Positions 1-7,558 of a DNA stretch of 23,868 bases are shown in pieces. The DNA is from Christensenellaceae bacterium (GTDB lineage: Bacteria > Bacillota > Clostridia > Christensenellales > Aristaeellaceae): assembly GCA_017881705.1 (NCBI GenBank), contig JADGQP010000170.1, positions 1 through 23,868 on the forward strand. Reading direction: 5' to 3'. Under the pieces are notes generated by a model that was not told the DNA's origin, did not search any database, and saw nothing but the letters and a program-made list of their open reading frames with translations. Each line of letters begins with the position of its first letter. Position 1 is the first letter of the stretch. A program made the translations under genes and the position numbers.

Positions 1-507
1 GAAGCCTACGCGCTCGTTAAAGTGACCGTTTACCACGCGGCGCTTACCTATTCGGCGCGTTTTGGCCTGTCCGTCGAAGCGCTCCTGGCCGCGTTTCACC
101 GCCGCTACGATGTTCAGCGCGATTTTCCGCCGATGCCGGGCGTCGCCGAATGCCTGCGTGTCGCTCGTAACCTTGGCTGCCGCCATTACCTGTTTACACA
201 CCGTGACCGCGTTGCCGTTACACAGTTGACCGCCGACGGACTGGCCGGGTATTTTGACGATTTTGTGACCCACGAAGATGGTTTCGCCGATAAACCTTCG
301 CCGGAAGCGGTGCTCTATTTAATGCGTAAACACGCCTTCACCGCGGAGGAAGCCTTTATGATCGGCGATCGGGATATCGATATCCTTTCCGGCCAGGCGG
401 CGGGCGTCGCGGGCATTCTGCTGGATGAGGGCGAGTTTTACCCCCAAGTAAAGCCTGCGTTCCGGGTGAAAAGCCTTGCGGAAATTCCGCCATTTTTGGC
501 TCGCTGA
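1..507 (+). CDS. HAD-superfamily phosphatase, subfamily IA type (5' truncated by window)
   Basis: The reading frame is open from base 1, so the gene begins outside the window; the GTG at 22 is an internal codon. The fragment is 168 residues. HAD phosphatases use an N-terminal DxD nucleophile (motif I), which is not in the fragment and must lie upstream. The later motifs are present: the motif II threonine in LFTHRDR, the motif III lysine in ADKPSPEAV, and the motif IV acidic cluster in MIGDRDIDILSGQAAG. The start of the fragment is helical and fits the cap domain of phosphoglycolate-phosphatase-like enzymes. The substrate cannot be told from sequence. The gene is convergent with the dehydrogenase on the other strand and shares a terminator with it. 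The family call is firm; the exact role is open. Confidence 0.85.
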   Translation, partial: EAYALVKVTVYHAALTYSARFGLSVEALLAAFHRRYDVQRDFPPMPGVAECLRVARNLGCRHYLFTHRDRVAVTQLTADGLAGYFDDFVTHEDGFADKPSPEAVLYLMRKHAFTAEEAFMIGDRDIDILSGQAAGVAGILLDEGEFYPQVKPAFRVKSLAEIPPFLAR

Positions 508-516
508 ACAAGCGAC

Positions 517-560
517 AAAAAAAAGCCGCCCGATTCCCATGTGAGAATCGAACGGCTTTT
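517..560. terminator. Bidirectional intrinsic terminator
   Basis: AAAAGCCG and CGATTC pair with GAATCG and CGGCTTTT around a short loop, with A-runs on the left and T-runs on the right, so it works in both directions. It sits between the convergent HAD and dehydrogenase genes, 10 bases after the first stop. Confidence 0.88.
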
Positions 561-572
561 GCTATCACGTTA

Positions 573-1541
573 TTAAAGTTCAGGCCATGCCTCGGGGTTG
601 AGCAGGTTATCGGGCTTACGACCCGCCAGCGCATCCAGAATGCGCACACAGCATTCCTCCGCCATACGGTTGCGAGTGCGCAGGGTGTTGCTGCCAATGT
701 GCGGCGTCAGTACGACATTAGGCAGATTCTTCAGGCGTTTGGACACTTCCGGCTCGTTTTCAAACACGTCCAGCGCCGCGCCCGCAATGCGGCCTTCCTC
801 CAACGCCTCGGCAAGCGCCGCCTCGTCCACCAGTTTACCGCGCGCGGAATTGAGTAAAAAAGCCGAAGGCTTCATCAGCTTAAGCGCTTCCCTGTCGATC
901 ATATGGTAAGTATCGTCGGATAAAGGGCAATGCAGCGTAATCACGTCGGAAACCTGCAAAAGCTCCTCCAGCGGCAACCTGCGCGCATTGCCGCATACGG
1001 AATAGGGTTTGATCCCACGGCTGGAATAGACTACACGCATATTTAAAAAACGCCCGAACTCGGCTACCCGCGAACCGATGCGCCCCATGCCCACCACGCC
1101 AAGCGTCATTCCCTCCGGCAAAACGCCCATCGAAGCGCCCATGGTGAACAATTTCCGCGTCGAGTCCTTGTCGCGCACCTGCCGGTCTAGCTCGCAAACG
1201 CGCCGAAGCAGCGTCAGCATCTGCGCCATCGCCAGCTCTGCCGTGGTTTCCGTTACGCTGTCGGGGATGTTCGCCACGGGGATGTTACGTTGTGACGCGG
1301 CAGCCACGTCCACCGCGTCGTATCCGGCGCCATAAACAACAATCAGTTTGCATTTCACGCACGCATCCAGCAGCGCGCGGTCCATCGCTCCGCAAGCCAC
1401 CACGGCGTCACATTCGGGCAGCAGTTCCATCAACTTTTTCCGGCTGAACGCCTTACCGGGTTTGGGATAAAACAAACGGTTGGGTTGAAGCGGCGCGAAG
1501 CGCGTTATGGGCACGCCATGGGTAATTAAAATCGTCGCCAT
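573..1541 (-). CDS. D-isomer-specific 2-hydroxyacid dehydrogenase (phosphoglycerate dehydrogenase / hydroxypyruvate reductase-like)
   Basis: A 322-residue cytosolic oxidoreductase of normal family length. The Rossmann glycine motif is GVVGMGRIG (about residues 148-156). The catalytic triad is visible: Arg234 in NSARGK, Glu263 in FENEPE and His281 in TPHIGS. After the second strand of the nucleotide fold the sequence reads VVYSSRG, with Ser/Arg where NAD enzymes usually carry an acidic residue; by family knowledge this favours NADP(H), as in glyoxylate/hydroxypyruvate reductases. No ACT domain follows, so it is not a long-form SerA. The ATG start is preceded by AAGGGGG. The gene is divergent from glmS and ends against the shared terminator with the HAD gene. 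Substrate is not resolved (phosphoglycerate, glyoxylate or hydroxypyruvate). Confidence 0.92.
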   Translation of the reverse strand: MATILITHGVPITRFAPLQPNRLFYPKPGKAFSRKKLMELLPECDAVVACGAMDRALLDACVKCKLIVVYGAGYDAVDVAAASQRNIPVANIPDSVTETTAELAMAQMLTLLRRVCELDRQVRDKDSTRKLFTMGASMGVLPEGMTLGVVGMGRIGSRVAEFGRFLNMRVVYSSRGIKPYSVCGNARRLPLEELLQVSDVITLHCPLSDDTYHMIDREALKLMKPSAFLLNSARGKLVDEAALAEALEEGRIAGAALDVFENEPEVSKRLKNLPNVVLTPHIGSNTLRTRNRMAEECCVRILDALAGRKPDNLLNPEAWPEL

Positions 1542-1566
1542 GCCTTCGCCCCCTTCCGTCTACCGT

Positions 1567-1595
1567 ATCATAACAAGTTTTTTGTCTGCGCGCAA
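1567..1595 (-). promoter_or_regulatory. Putative sigma-A promoter of the dehydrogenase gene
   Basis: On the minus strand TTGCGC (1590-1595) and TATGAT (1567-1572) are separated by 17 bases, about 25 bases before the start codon. The -10 lies in a 10-base element repeated in inverted orientation at the glmS promoter. Confidence 0.6.
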
Positions 1596-1677
1596 GCGGC
1601 GAGCGGCCATGAGAGCGTATAACTTTCAGGCTCGCTTTGTGGTTCTGCGCAGGTTTGTAACATACGCGTTATGGGGG

Positions 1678-1706
1678 TTGAAAATAGTAATACGTTATGA
1701 TACAAT
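1678..1706 (+). promoter_or_regulatory. Putative sigma-A promoter of glmS
   Basis: TTGAAA (1678-1683), a 17-base spacer and TACAAT (1701-1706). Transcription would start near 1713, leaving a leader of only about 31 bases with GGAGG at 1731-1735. Confidence 0.75.
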
Positions 1707-1729
1707 AGCATACGTTTGAATACGTTCTA
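1690..1729 (+). repeat. Four 10-base phased repeats over the glmS -10 and start site
   Basis: Units begin at 1690, 1700, 1710 and 1720: ATACGTTATG, ATACAATAGC, ATACGTTTGA, ATACGTTCTA. All share ATAC at the start and T at position 7; three of four are exactly ATACGTT. The second unit contains the -10 hexamer. A spacing of one helical turn puts all copies on one DNA face. A related ATACGCGTTATG lies upstream at 1662. Confidence 0.7.
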
Positions 1730-1743
1730 CGGAGGTAAAAAAC

Positions 1744-3579
1744 ATGTGCGGTATCGTTGGATATATCGGCAATCGGGACGCATGCCCCATTTTGATGGAA
1801 GGGCTGGATCGTTTAAGCTACCGCGGGTACGACAGCGCCGGTGTTGCCATACTCGGCGGGGAAGGTAAAATCAACATCTGCAAGGCGAAAGGCCGGTTGG
1901 AAAACCTGACCGCATTGTTAGGCGAACAACCCATCGTTGGCAAGGCAGGCATCGGGCATACACGCTGGGCCACCCATGGAGAACCGAGCGATTTGAACGC
2001 TCATCCCCATACGGACTTTTCCGGCGGCATCGCCGTGGTACACAACGGCATTATTGAAAACCATGAGGCGTTGCGAAAATACCTGAAACAGCGAGGCTGC
2101 GTGTTCGTATCCCAAACCGACACAGAGGTGGTGGCTCATCTGCTGCGCACACTGTACGAAGGCGATATGAAAACGGCGATTATCAAAGCCATGGGGATGC
2201 TGGAAGGCAGTTATGCGTTGGGCATCCTATGCGACGCGGAGCCAAACCGGCTTTTCTGCGTCAGGCACGAAAGCCCACTGGTGGTGGGCGCGAAGGATGG
2301 CGAAGCCTTCATCGCAAGCGACATCCCCGCCATGCTCAGCCATACGCGTGACGTTGTATTCCTTCGGGATAAGGAGTTGGCTGTTCTCAGCGCTCAGGGC
2401 ATGGAGGTCTACGACCAGCTGGGCGAAGCGCAGACGCCTGATTATTACCACGTCTCGTGGGACCTGAGCAGCGCCGAAAAAGGCGGTTATGCACACTATA
2501 TGCTCAAGGAGATTCATGAGCAGCCCACCGCTTTGCAAAACACCTTTAAGCCTCGCAATACCGGCGACCCGCAGGGATATGGCTGGCTGCCCGTGACTGC
2601 CCAAGAAGCGCGCGCCCTAAGGCAAATCAGCATCGTTGCCTGCGGCACCGCCTACCACGCCGGTGTTTTTGGAAAATACGTAATTGAAAAACTGGCGCGC
2701 ATTCCCGTTATGGCCGACGTCGCCAGCGAATACCGTTACCGTGATCCGGTCATCGGGACGGACGAACTGTTTATCGCCGTGTCCCAAAGCGGCGAAACGG
2801 CCGATACCCTCGCAGCGCTGCGCGAAGCAAAACAGCGCGGCGCGAAAGTGATCGCCATTTGCAATGTGGTGGGTTCCACCATCGCGCGCGAGGTGGGCGA
2901 ACAAAACACGCTGTTTACCTACGCCGGGCCGGAAATTGCCGTGGCCAGTACCAAAGCCTACATGACGCAGGTGGAAATGATGCTGCTTATCGCCATCGCG
3001 CTTGGCGACATGCGCGGTACGCTTTCCACGCAGGAAGCGCAGAGGCTGCGCCGCGAGATCGCCGCGCTTCCGGCTAAAGCCGAAAAAGCGCTGCTGACGG
3101 AAGAAAAGCTTCAATGGTATGCCTCCACCGTGAGCCAGAAAAAGCATGTATTCTTTGTTGGCCGCGGGTTAGATTACGCCCTTTCCATGGAAGCCGCGCT
3201 GAAGCTGAAAGAAGTCAGCTATGTGTTCAGCGAGGCGTATGCCGCGGGCGAATTGAAGCACGGACCCATCGCGTTATTGCAGGAAGGCCGTTTGGTAGTG
3301 GCGACCCTTACGCAGCCCCAGCTGCTGGAAAAAAGTCTGAGCAACCTGCGGGAAATCAAGGCGCGCGGCGCAACCATACTAGCCCTTTGCCGCGAGGACA
3401 TGAAAGACCGGGTGGTTGGCGAGGCGGATGAGATCATCGTGATTCCCTCGGCGGACGATCTGCTCGCGCCTTTGCTGGCGGTGATCCCCCTCCAGCTGTT
3501 TGCCTATTGCATGGCCGTGGCGCGCGGCTGCGACGTGGATAAACCCCGCAACCTGGCTAAAAGCGTGACGGTGGAATAA
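1744..3579 (+). CDS. glmS: Glutamine--fructose-6-phosphate aminotransferase (isomerizing)
   Basis: GlmS converts fructose-6-phosphate and glutamine to glucosamine-6-phosphate, the first step to UDP-GlcNAc for peptidoglycan. The 611 residues match the usual length. The N-terminal class II amidotransferase begins MCGIVGYIG, with Cys2 as nucleophile after Met removal; HTRWATHG (72-79) and the Asn101-Gly102 pair are glutaminase residues. Two SIS domains follow: CGTAYHAG (300-307) and SQSGETADT (347-355) mark the first, and the second runs from about residue 460. The protein ends in DKPRNLAKSVTVE, the family C-terminus. GGAGG lies 8 bases before the ATG. It is a single-gene unit, divergent from the dehydrogenase and convergent with galE. 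No glmS ribozyme precedes it. Identification is secure. Confidence 0.98.
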   Translation: MCGIVGYIGNRDACPILMEGLDRLSYRGYDSAGVAILGGEGKINICKAKGRLENLTALLGEQPIVGKAGIGHTRWATHGEPSDLNAHPHTDFSGGIAVVHNGIIENHEALRKYLKQRGCVFVSQTDTEVVAHLLRTLYEGDMKTAIIKAMGMLEGSYALGILCDAEPNRLFCVRHESPLVVGAKDGEAFIASDIPAMLSHTRDVVFLRDKELAVLSAQGMEVYDQLGEAQTPDYYHVSWDLSSAEKGGYAHYMLKEIHEQPTALQNTFKPRNTGDPQGYGWLPVTAQEARALRQISIVACGTAYHAGVFGKYVIEKLARIPVMADVASEYRYRDPVIGTDELFIAVSQSGETADTLAALREAKQRGAKVIAICNVVGSTIAREVGEQNTLFTYAGPEIAVASTKAYMTQVEMMLLIAIALGDMRGTLSTQEAQRLRREIAALPAKAEKALLTEEKLQWYASTVSQKKHVFFVGRGLDYALSMEAALKLKEVSYVFSEAYAAGELKHGPIALLQEGRLVVATLTQPQLLEKSLSNLREIKARGATILALCREDMKDRVVGEADEIIVIPSADDLLAPLLAVIPLQLFAYCMAVARGCDVDKPRNLAKSVTVE

Positions 3580-3654
3580 TGCTATCGGGATCAACTTTAA
3601 GGTAGGCTGAGGCATACACGTTTTTCCCCGGGTGCGTTCTGAATCGTATATGAA

Positions 3655-3690
3655 ACCGCGGAGGAAGGAGCCTGCTCCTTCCTCCGCGGT
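3655..3690. terminator. Long perfect hairpin between convergent glmS and galE
   Basis: Two 17-base arms, ACCGCGGAGGAAGGAGC and its exact complement, are separated by only CT. The hairpin is very stable, but the following tract is weak on both strands (CGTATTATTCG on plus), so termination may rely on the stem. It could also block read-through antisense RNA between the convergent genes. Confidence 0.75.
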
Positions 3691-3704
3691 CGTATTATTC
3701 GTGT

Positions 3705-4718
3705 TTATGCCTTGTATCCGTTGGGGTTTCCGCTTTGCCAGCGCCAGGAATCGCGGCACATATCCTCCAGCGTTTTATGGGCCGTCCAGCCCAGGCTTTT
3801 TTCGGCTTTGGAAGCGTCGGCGTAGCAAACGGCGATATCGCCCGGGCGGCGTTTGGTAACCTCGTATGGGATGCGAACCCCATTGACGCGCTCGAACGTC
3901 TTTACGATGTCCAGAACGCTGTATCCCTTGCCGGTGCCCAAGTTGAACGCTTCACAGCCAGTGTGCTTCATAAGGTATTCGCAGGCGGCCACATGCCCCT
4001 TGGCCAAATCTACCACGTGGATATAATCGCGCACGCCCGTACCGTCTGGCGTGGGATAATCGTCGCCATACACGCGAAGTTTATCCATTTTTCCGCTGGC
4101 CACCTGGGTGATATAGGGCATGAGGTTATTGGGGATGCCTACGGGATCCTCCCCGATCAGGCCGCTTTCGTGAGCGCCGATGGGGTTGAAATAGCGCAGC
4201 AACGCCACCGACCAGTTCGGATCGGCGAAAGCCGCGTCGGTCAGAATCCGCTCGATCATGTACTTCGTCCAGCCATAGGGGCTGGTGCAGCCGGTGGGCA
4301 TGTCCTCCGTAAGAGGCATCGTCTGCGCCATGCCGTAAACGGTAGCTGAGGAGCTGAACACCAGGCGGGTCACGCCATGCTCGCGCAGAGCTTCGCACAG
4401 CGTAAGGGTGCTGTCCAGGTTGTTCCGGTAATACTCCAACGGTTTTACTACGCTTTCGCCGACCGCTTTATAACCCGCAAAATGTATTGCCGCGTCAAAC
4501 GCGTACAGATCCAGTACCTTGTTGAGTTCGGCTTTGTCGCATACGTTCAGCCGGTGACAGCGAACAGGCTTGCCGGTGATTTTTTCAAGCCTTGCGAGCA
4601 CTTCCGGGGAGCTGTTGGAAAAATTATCAACAATCACCGCATCCTGTCCCGCGTTGACCAGTTCCACATAGGTGTGGGATCCGATAAATCCGGCTCCGCC
4701 AGTAAGCAAAACGGTCAT
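3705..4718 (-). CDS. galE: UDP-glucose 4-epimerase
   Basis: GalE interconverts UDP-glucose and UDP-galactose (sometimes the N-acetyl forms) using bound NAD. It has the 337-residue length of bacterial GalE. The extended SDR motif GGAGFIGSH is at residues 7-15, Ser124 is in FSSSATVYG, and the catalytic Tyr148 and Lys152 are in SPYGWTKY. The C-terminal half has the conserved GVRDYIHVVDLA and FNLGTGKGYSV. GGGAGG lies 6 bases before the ATG. It is the last gene of a minus-strand operon, 25 bases after the nucleotidyltransferase, so its UDP-galactose or UDP-GalNAc likely feeds the upstream sugar transferase. The exact sugar preference is inferred only. Confidence 0.96.
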   Translation of the reverse strand: MTVLLTGGAGFIGSHTYVELVNAGQDAVIVDNFSNSSPEVLARLEKITGKPVRCHRLNVCDKAELNKVLDLYAFDAAIHFAGYKAVGESVVKPLEYYRNNLDSTLTLCEALREHGVTRLVFSSSATVYGMAQTMPLTEDMPTGCTSPYGWTKYMIERILTDAAFADPNWSVALLRYFNPIGAHESGLIGEDPVGIPNNLMPYITQVASGKMDKLRVYGDDYPTPDGTGVRDYIHVVDLAKGHVAACEYLMKHTGCEAFNLGTGKGYSVLDIVKTFERVNGVRIPYEVTKRRPGDIAVCYADASKAEKSLGWTAHKTLEDMCRDSWRWQSGNPNGYKA

Positions 4719-4743
4719 AATGAGCCTCCCTTATAAGTGGGCG

Positions 4744-5649
4744 TTAAAACAGCACGTTCGGATATACGCCTTTGGCATGCATACGCCTGAGCTGCTCCTG
4801 CACAAAGGGTTTGTCTTCTTTATAAGTTACGCCGAACCAGGCGGCGTCGGTGGGCAGCACATCCACCGTCAGGCTTTCTTCGTGCATCAGTTGATCCACC
4901 AGCACAGGCAAAACATATTCCGCCTTCATCTCGTCGGCAGCCAGCGCCTTTAGGAACGCATCAAAATATTGCTGGGTCTTATCGAAAATCCAGGGTGTAA
5001 ACCCAAACAGGTTCATGCTCACGAGGCTGTTGGGGTTGAGCACCACGCCAACGGGGTCGGCATTCGTATCGCGGATGGTGCCATCCGCAAAGGGCATGAT
5101 CTTATAGGTTTCGGTCACGCTTTTCAGTTGCCCGTCCGGCGTGGTTTCGCATACGCCGCGCGTTACGTGCCCGTTTTCGCTGACCGTGTTTTTCAGGTAA
5201 TACCCCACCATGCACGCTTCGCGCTGCGCCTTCAGGTTCTCGATGCGTTTGCCGATCAAACCATAAGGCGCGCGGCCGTAATAATCATCGGCATTGATGA
5301 CGGCGAAAGGCTCGTGAATCGCGTCTTTGGCGCAAAGCATCGCATGCACGGTGCCAAAGGGTTTAACGCGCTGGTCGGGTTTACGGTACCAGGCAGGCAG
5401 CGTATCAAATTCCTGAAACACATACTCTACCTTGATTTTTCGGCTCAGCTGTTCCCCAACCATCCGGTGTATCAGATCTTCAAAATCATGCTTGATGATA
5501 AAAACGACCTTGTTAAAGCCCGCTTGTATAGCGTCGTATACCGAATACTCCAGCAGCATTTCGTTATGCGGCCCCATGCCGTCCACCTGTTTATTGCCGC
5601 CGTAACGTGAACCCATACCGGCCGCGAGAACCAGCAGTGTCTTGTCCAT
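4744..5649 (-). CDS. Sugar-1-phosphate nucleotidyltransferase (NDP-sugar pyrophosphorylase family)
   Basis: A 301-residue soluble enzyme of the NTP_transferase fold that would couple a sugar-1-phosphate to a nucleotide. The N-terminal nucleotide-binding loop LAAGMGSRYGG is at residues 8-18, followed by Lys20-Gln21, and the metal-binding NADDYYG is at 119-125. PFGTVHAML (97-105) fits the G-T-x-x-A region of the family. It does not carry the usual GalU or RmlA sugar-site motifs, so the sugar and the nucleotide (UTP or dTTP) are open. AAGGAG lies about 10 bases before the ATG. It lies 25 bases after the sugar transferase gene and 25 before galE. The context points to UDP-glucose supply for surface polysaccharide. 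Confidence 0.85.
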   Translation of the reverse strand: MDKTLLVLAAGMGSRYGGNKQVDGMGPHNEMLLEYSVYDAIQAGFNKVVFIIKHDFEDLIHRMVGEQLSRKIKVEYVFQEFDTLPAWYRKPDQRVKPFGTVHAMLCAKDAIHEPFAVINADDYYGRAPYGLIGKRIENLKAQREACMVGYYLKNTVSENGHVTRGVCETTPDGQLKSVTETYKIMPFADGTIRDTNADPVGVVLNPNSLVSMNLFGFTPWIFDKTQQYFDAFLKALAADEMKAEYVLPVLVDQLMHEESLTVDVLPTDAAWFGVTYKEDKPFVQEQLRRMHAKGVYPNVLF

Positions 5650-5674
5650 ATCCAGCTCACTCCTTATAAAAAGT

Positions 5675-7375
5675 TTAAATTACAACGTGCGCGCCGGAAA
5701 GCATGGCGCCGGATGGCGCGGTGGAATGCGCGTCGGTTTCTCCGGTGCAGGATGCTTCTGCGTCGCGCTGCACCGGCGCGGCCGCGTTTTCACAGGTATT
5801 CTTGGGTTTATAAGAATCCTGCGTTTCCGATGCGTCGATCACGATTTCGTTGGGCGCGTTTTCCCGACTGAATTCCACGGGTTCGGTGGCCTGCATCGGC
5901 GTGCGGACGGCCACCGGGCGCGTATACGATTCGTCAGAATCCCGCGTGTTTGGGGCGGTCTGCGGTCTCACCGTTGGCTTGACTTTTTCGGGTTCGGTGC
6001 GCATGAGCGGGCAAAAGGCGAACTTGTCGGTATGGAAGCCCTCGGTGCTGTCCCTTCGGAAAAAGATGGTAACGGTGCGCAATATCAGCTTGATATCCAT
6101 CATCAGGGAGAAATTTTCTATGTATAAAAGATCCAGTATCACCTTGTCCCGCGGGCTGGTGTTGTACTTGCCATCGATCTGCGCCAGGCCGGTCAGCCCG
6201 GCTTTCATTTGTTTACGGTATTCAAACTCCGGCACTTCCTGGGTATAGCGATCCACGTTTTCCAGCATTTCCGGCCGCGGGCCCACGATACTCATATCCC
6301 CGTTGAGTACGTTAAAAAGCTGAGGCAGCTCGTCGATACGGAACTTGCGTAAAAACCGCCCCACCCGGGTGATGCGTCCATCGTTTTCGCAGGCCGATTG
6401 TGCCGCGCTGTCGCACGCGTCCTGGTACATGGTACGGAATTTGATAATGCGAAACACTTTACCGTCGATGGTTGCGCGGTTCTGCAAAAAGAAGATTGGC
6501 CCGTTTCGGGACAGTCCGATCATTACGGTCGCCAACAGCATCAGCGGGCTGGTGATAATCAGCCCCAGCAGGCTGATGACGATATCGGAGGTACGTTTGA
6601 CGAAACGCTGCATCAGCGTCGGATCCGTGCGGTGAATATACAAAAACAGCGTATCGTCGATCACGTTTTGCTGCGACGTAGACACAATCACATCCTCCAG
6701 TTCCGCCTGAAGGTAAATCGTCTTGCCGTTTTGATAGCAGAAGGATTTCAGCTGTGCTTCCTCGGTATCCGGGATGCCCGCCAGAAACACCACGTCGTTA
6801 TCCAGAATGGTTTGTTCCACATCTCCGCATTCGTAATGCAGCACGTCGCACAGCTGGTAGCGCTGTTTGAAACTCGCGATCTTTTCCGCGATATGATCCG
6901 CCTGTTCCTGCGACGAAGTGACGATACAGCATCTTTGCGGCGGATTGATGGCGAAATAAAAGCGGTAGCCCAGCGCCACAAACAGGTAAATCAGCGCCAC
7001 CTGCAAAACCATGGCTCCAAGCAGCAGCCAGAAATCCTCGCCGAACAGGATCAGGCGGCTGTTGTTGGCAGGGTTTACGTTCATGATCTGCAACTGTAAA
7101 TACGTGACGATATCCGTAAACGTGATGGTAATCACAATGGAGGCAAATACCGACGGCGCCTTTTTCTCTCCCAGCTGATAGCCGCCATACACATGCGTTA
7201 AAATCACCAGCAGGAGAGCGAACGTAGCCATCGTGATGGCGGCAGTACGGCTCATGTTGATGATTTGGGGGTTGTTAATGGATAGCAGCCAAAAGAACGC
7301 AATAAAAAGGGATACATACAACAAGCACTGGAAAACCGTTTTAACTACCTGCGACATAATATATCGCTTGTTCAT
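5675..7375 (-). CDS. Polyprenyl-phosphate sugar-1-phosphate transferase (exopolysaccharide initiating, WbaP/CpsE-like) with a long C-terminal tail
   Basis: This membrane enzyme moves a sugar-1-phosphate from a UDP-sugar to undecaprenyl phosphate, starting a surface polysaccharide. I chose the ATG at 7375 (566 residues): GGAGG lies 5 bases upstream. The frame stays open up to a TTG at 7492, but that TTG is part of the -35 box of the likely promoter. There are four N-terminal membrane segments (about 12-33, 46-62, 77-95, 115-138), a CoA-binding-like region, a fifth hydrophobic helix (about 263-285), then the catalytic domain with KFRTM (312-316), RIDELPQ (346-352) and GDMSIVGPRPE (359-369). Family members usually end near residue 450-460 of this count. 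Here about 105 further residues rich in Pro, Thr, Glu and Asp follow. First gene of the operon with the nucleotidyltransferase and galE. Confidence 0.93.
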   Translation of the reverse strand: MNKRYIMSQVVKTVFQCLLYVSLFIAFFWLLSINNPQIINMSRTAAITMATFALLLVILTHVYGGYQLGEKKAPSVFASIVITITFTDIVTYLQLQIMNVNPANNSRLILFGEDFWLLLGAMVLQVALIYLFVALGYRFYFAINPPQRCCIVTSSQEQADHIAEKIASFKQRYQLCDVLHYECGDVEQTILDNDVVFLAGIPDTEEAQLKSFCYQNGKTIYLQAELEDVIVSTSQQNVIDDTLFLYIHRTDPTLMQRFVKRTSDIVISLLGLIITSPLMLLATVMIGLSRNGPIFFLQNRATIDGKVFRIIKFRTMYQDACDSAAQSACENDGRITRVGRFLRKFRIDELPQLFNVLNGDMSIVGPRPEMLENVDRYTQEVPEFEYRKQMKAGLTGLAQIDGKYNTSPRDKVILDLLYIENFSLMMDIKLILRTVTIFFRRDSTEGFHTDKFAFCPLMRTEPEKVKPTVRPQTAPNTRDSDESYTRPVAVRTPMQATEPVEFSRENAPNEIVIDASETQDSYKPKNTCENAAAPVQRDAEASCTGETDAHSTAPSGAMLSGAHVVI

Positions 7376-7422
7376 GCTTGCCTCCATGACGAAAGCGCGT
7401 CCTCCCCGAAGGTAAAAATGGC

Positions 7423-7434
7423 GCGTATATACGC
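7423..7434. promoter_or_regulatory. 12-base perfect palindrome in the sugar-transferase leader
   Basis: GCGTATATACGC is its own complement and lies about 23-34 bases after the predicted start of transcription. It is a candidate repressor site; no binding protein is evident in the window. Confidence 0.4.
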
Positions 7435-7463
7435 TGGAACGTGAAACGGCCTCAAACAGACTT

Positions 7464-7492
7464 AGGATATCACGCACACAAACCCCTGTCAA
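7464..7492 (-). promoter_or_regulatory. Putative sigma-A promoter of the polysaccharide operon
   Basis: On the minus strand a consensus TTGACA (7487-7492), a 17-base spacer and TATCCT (7464-7469). Transcription would start near 7457, giving a leader of about 80 bases. Confidence 0.7.
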
Positions 7493-7494
7493 GC

Positions 7495-7507
7495 CAACGG
7501 CACGTTG
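7495..7507. promoter_or_regulatory. Dyad between two divergent -35 boxes
   Basis: CAACG-GCA-CGTTG is a perfect 5-base-arm dyad sitting exactly between the -35 of the polysaccharide operon and the likely -35 of the DUF523 gene, a position from which a bound protein could affect both. Confidence 0.35.
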
Positions 7508-7535
7508 AGCGCGGTTCCCTTTTTCATGGTATAAT
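7505..7535 (+). promoter_or_regulatory. Putative promoter of the DUF523 gene
   Basis: A consensus TATAAT (7530-7535) with a weak TTGAGC (7505-7510) at a long 19-base spacing. Transcription would start near 7542, leaving a leader of about 17 bases with GGGAGG in it. Confidence 0.55.
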
Positions 7536-7558
7536 CAAACAAAAGGGAGGAATGTGCC

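Noticed and set aside
1542..1743. glmS ribozyme in the intergenic region
   Set aside because: The region lacks the ribozyme core as I know it, and the promoter leaves only about 31 bases of leader.
7376..7492. Longer sugar-transferase start at the TTG at 7492 (605 residues)
   Set aside because: The TTG is part of the -35 box and the extra 39 residues are not membrane-like. GGAGG is correctly placed for the ATG at 7375.
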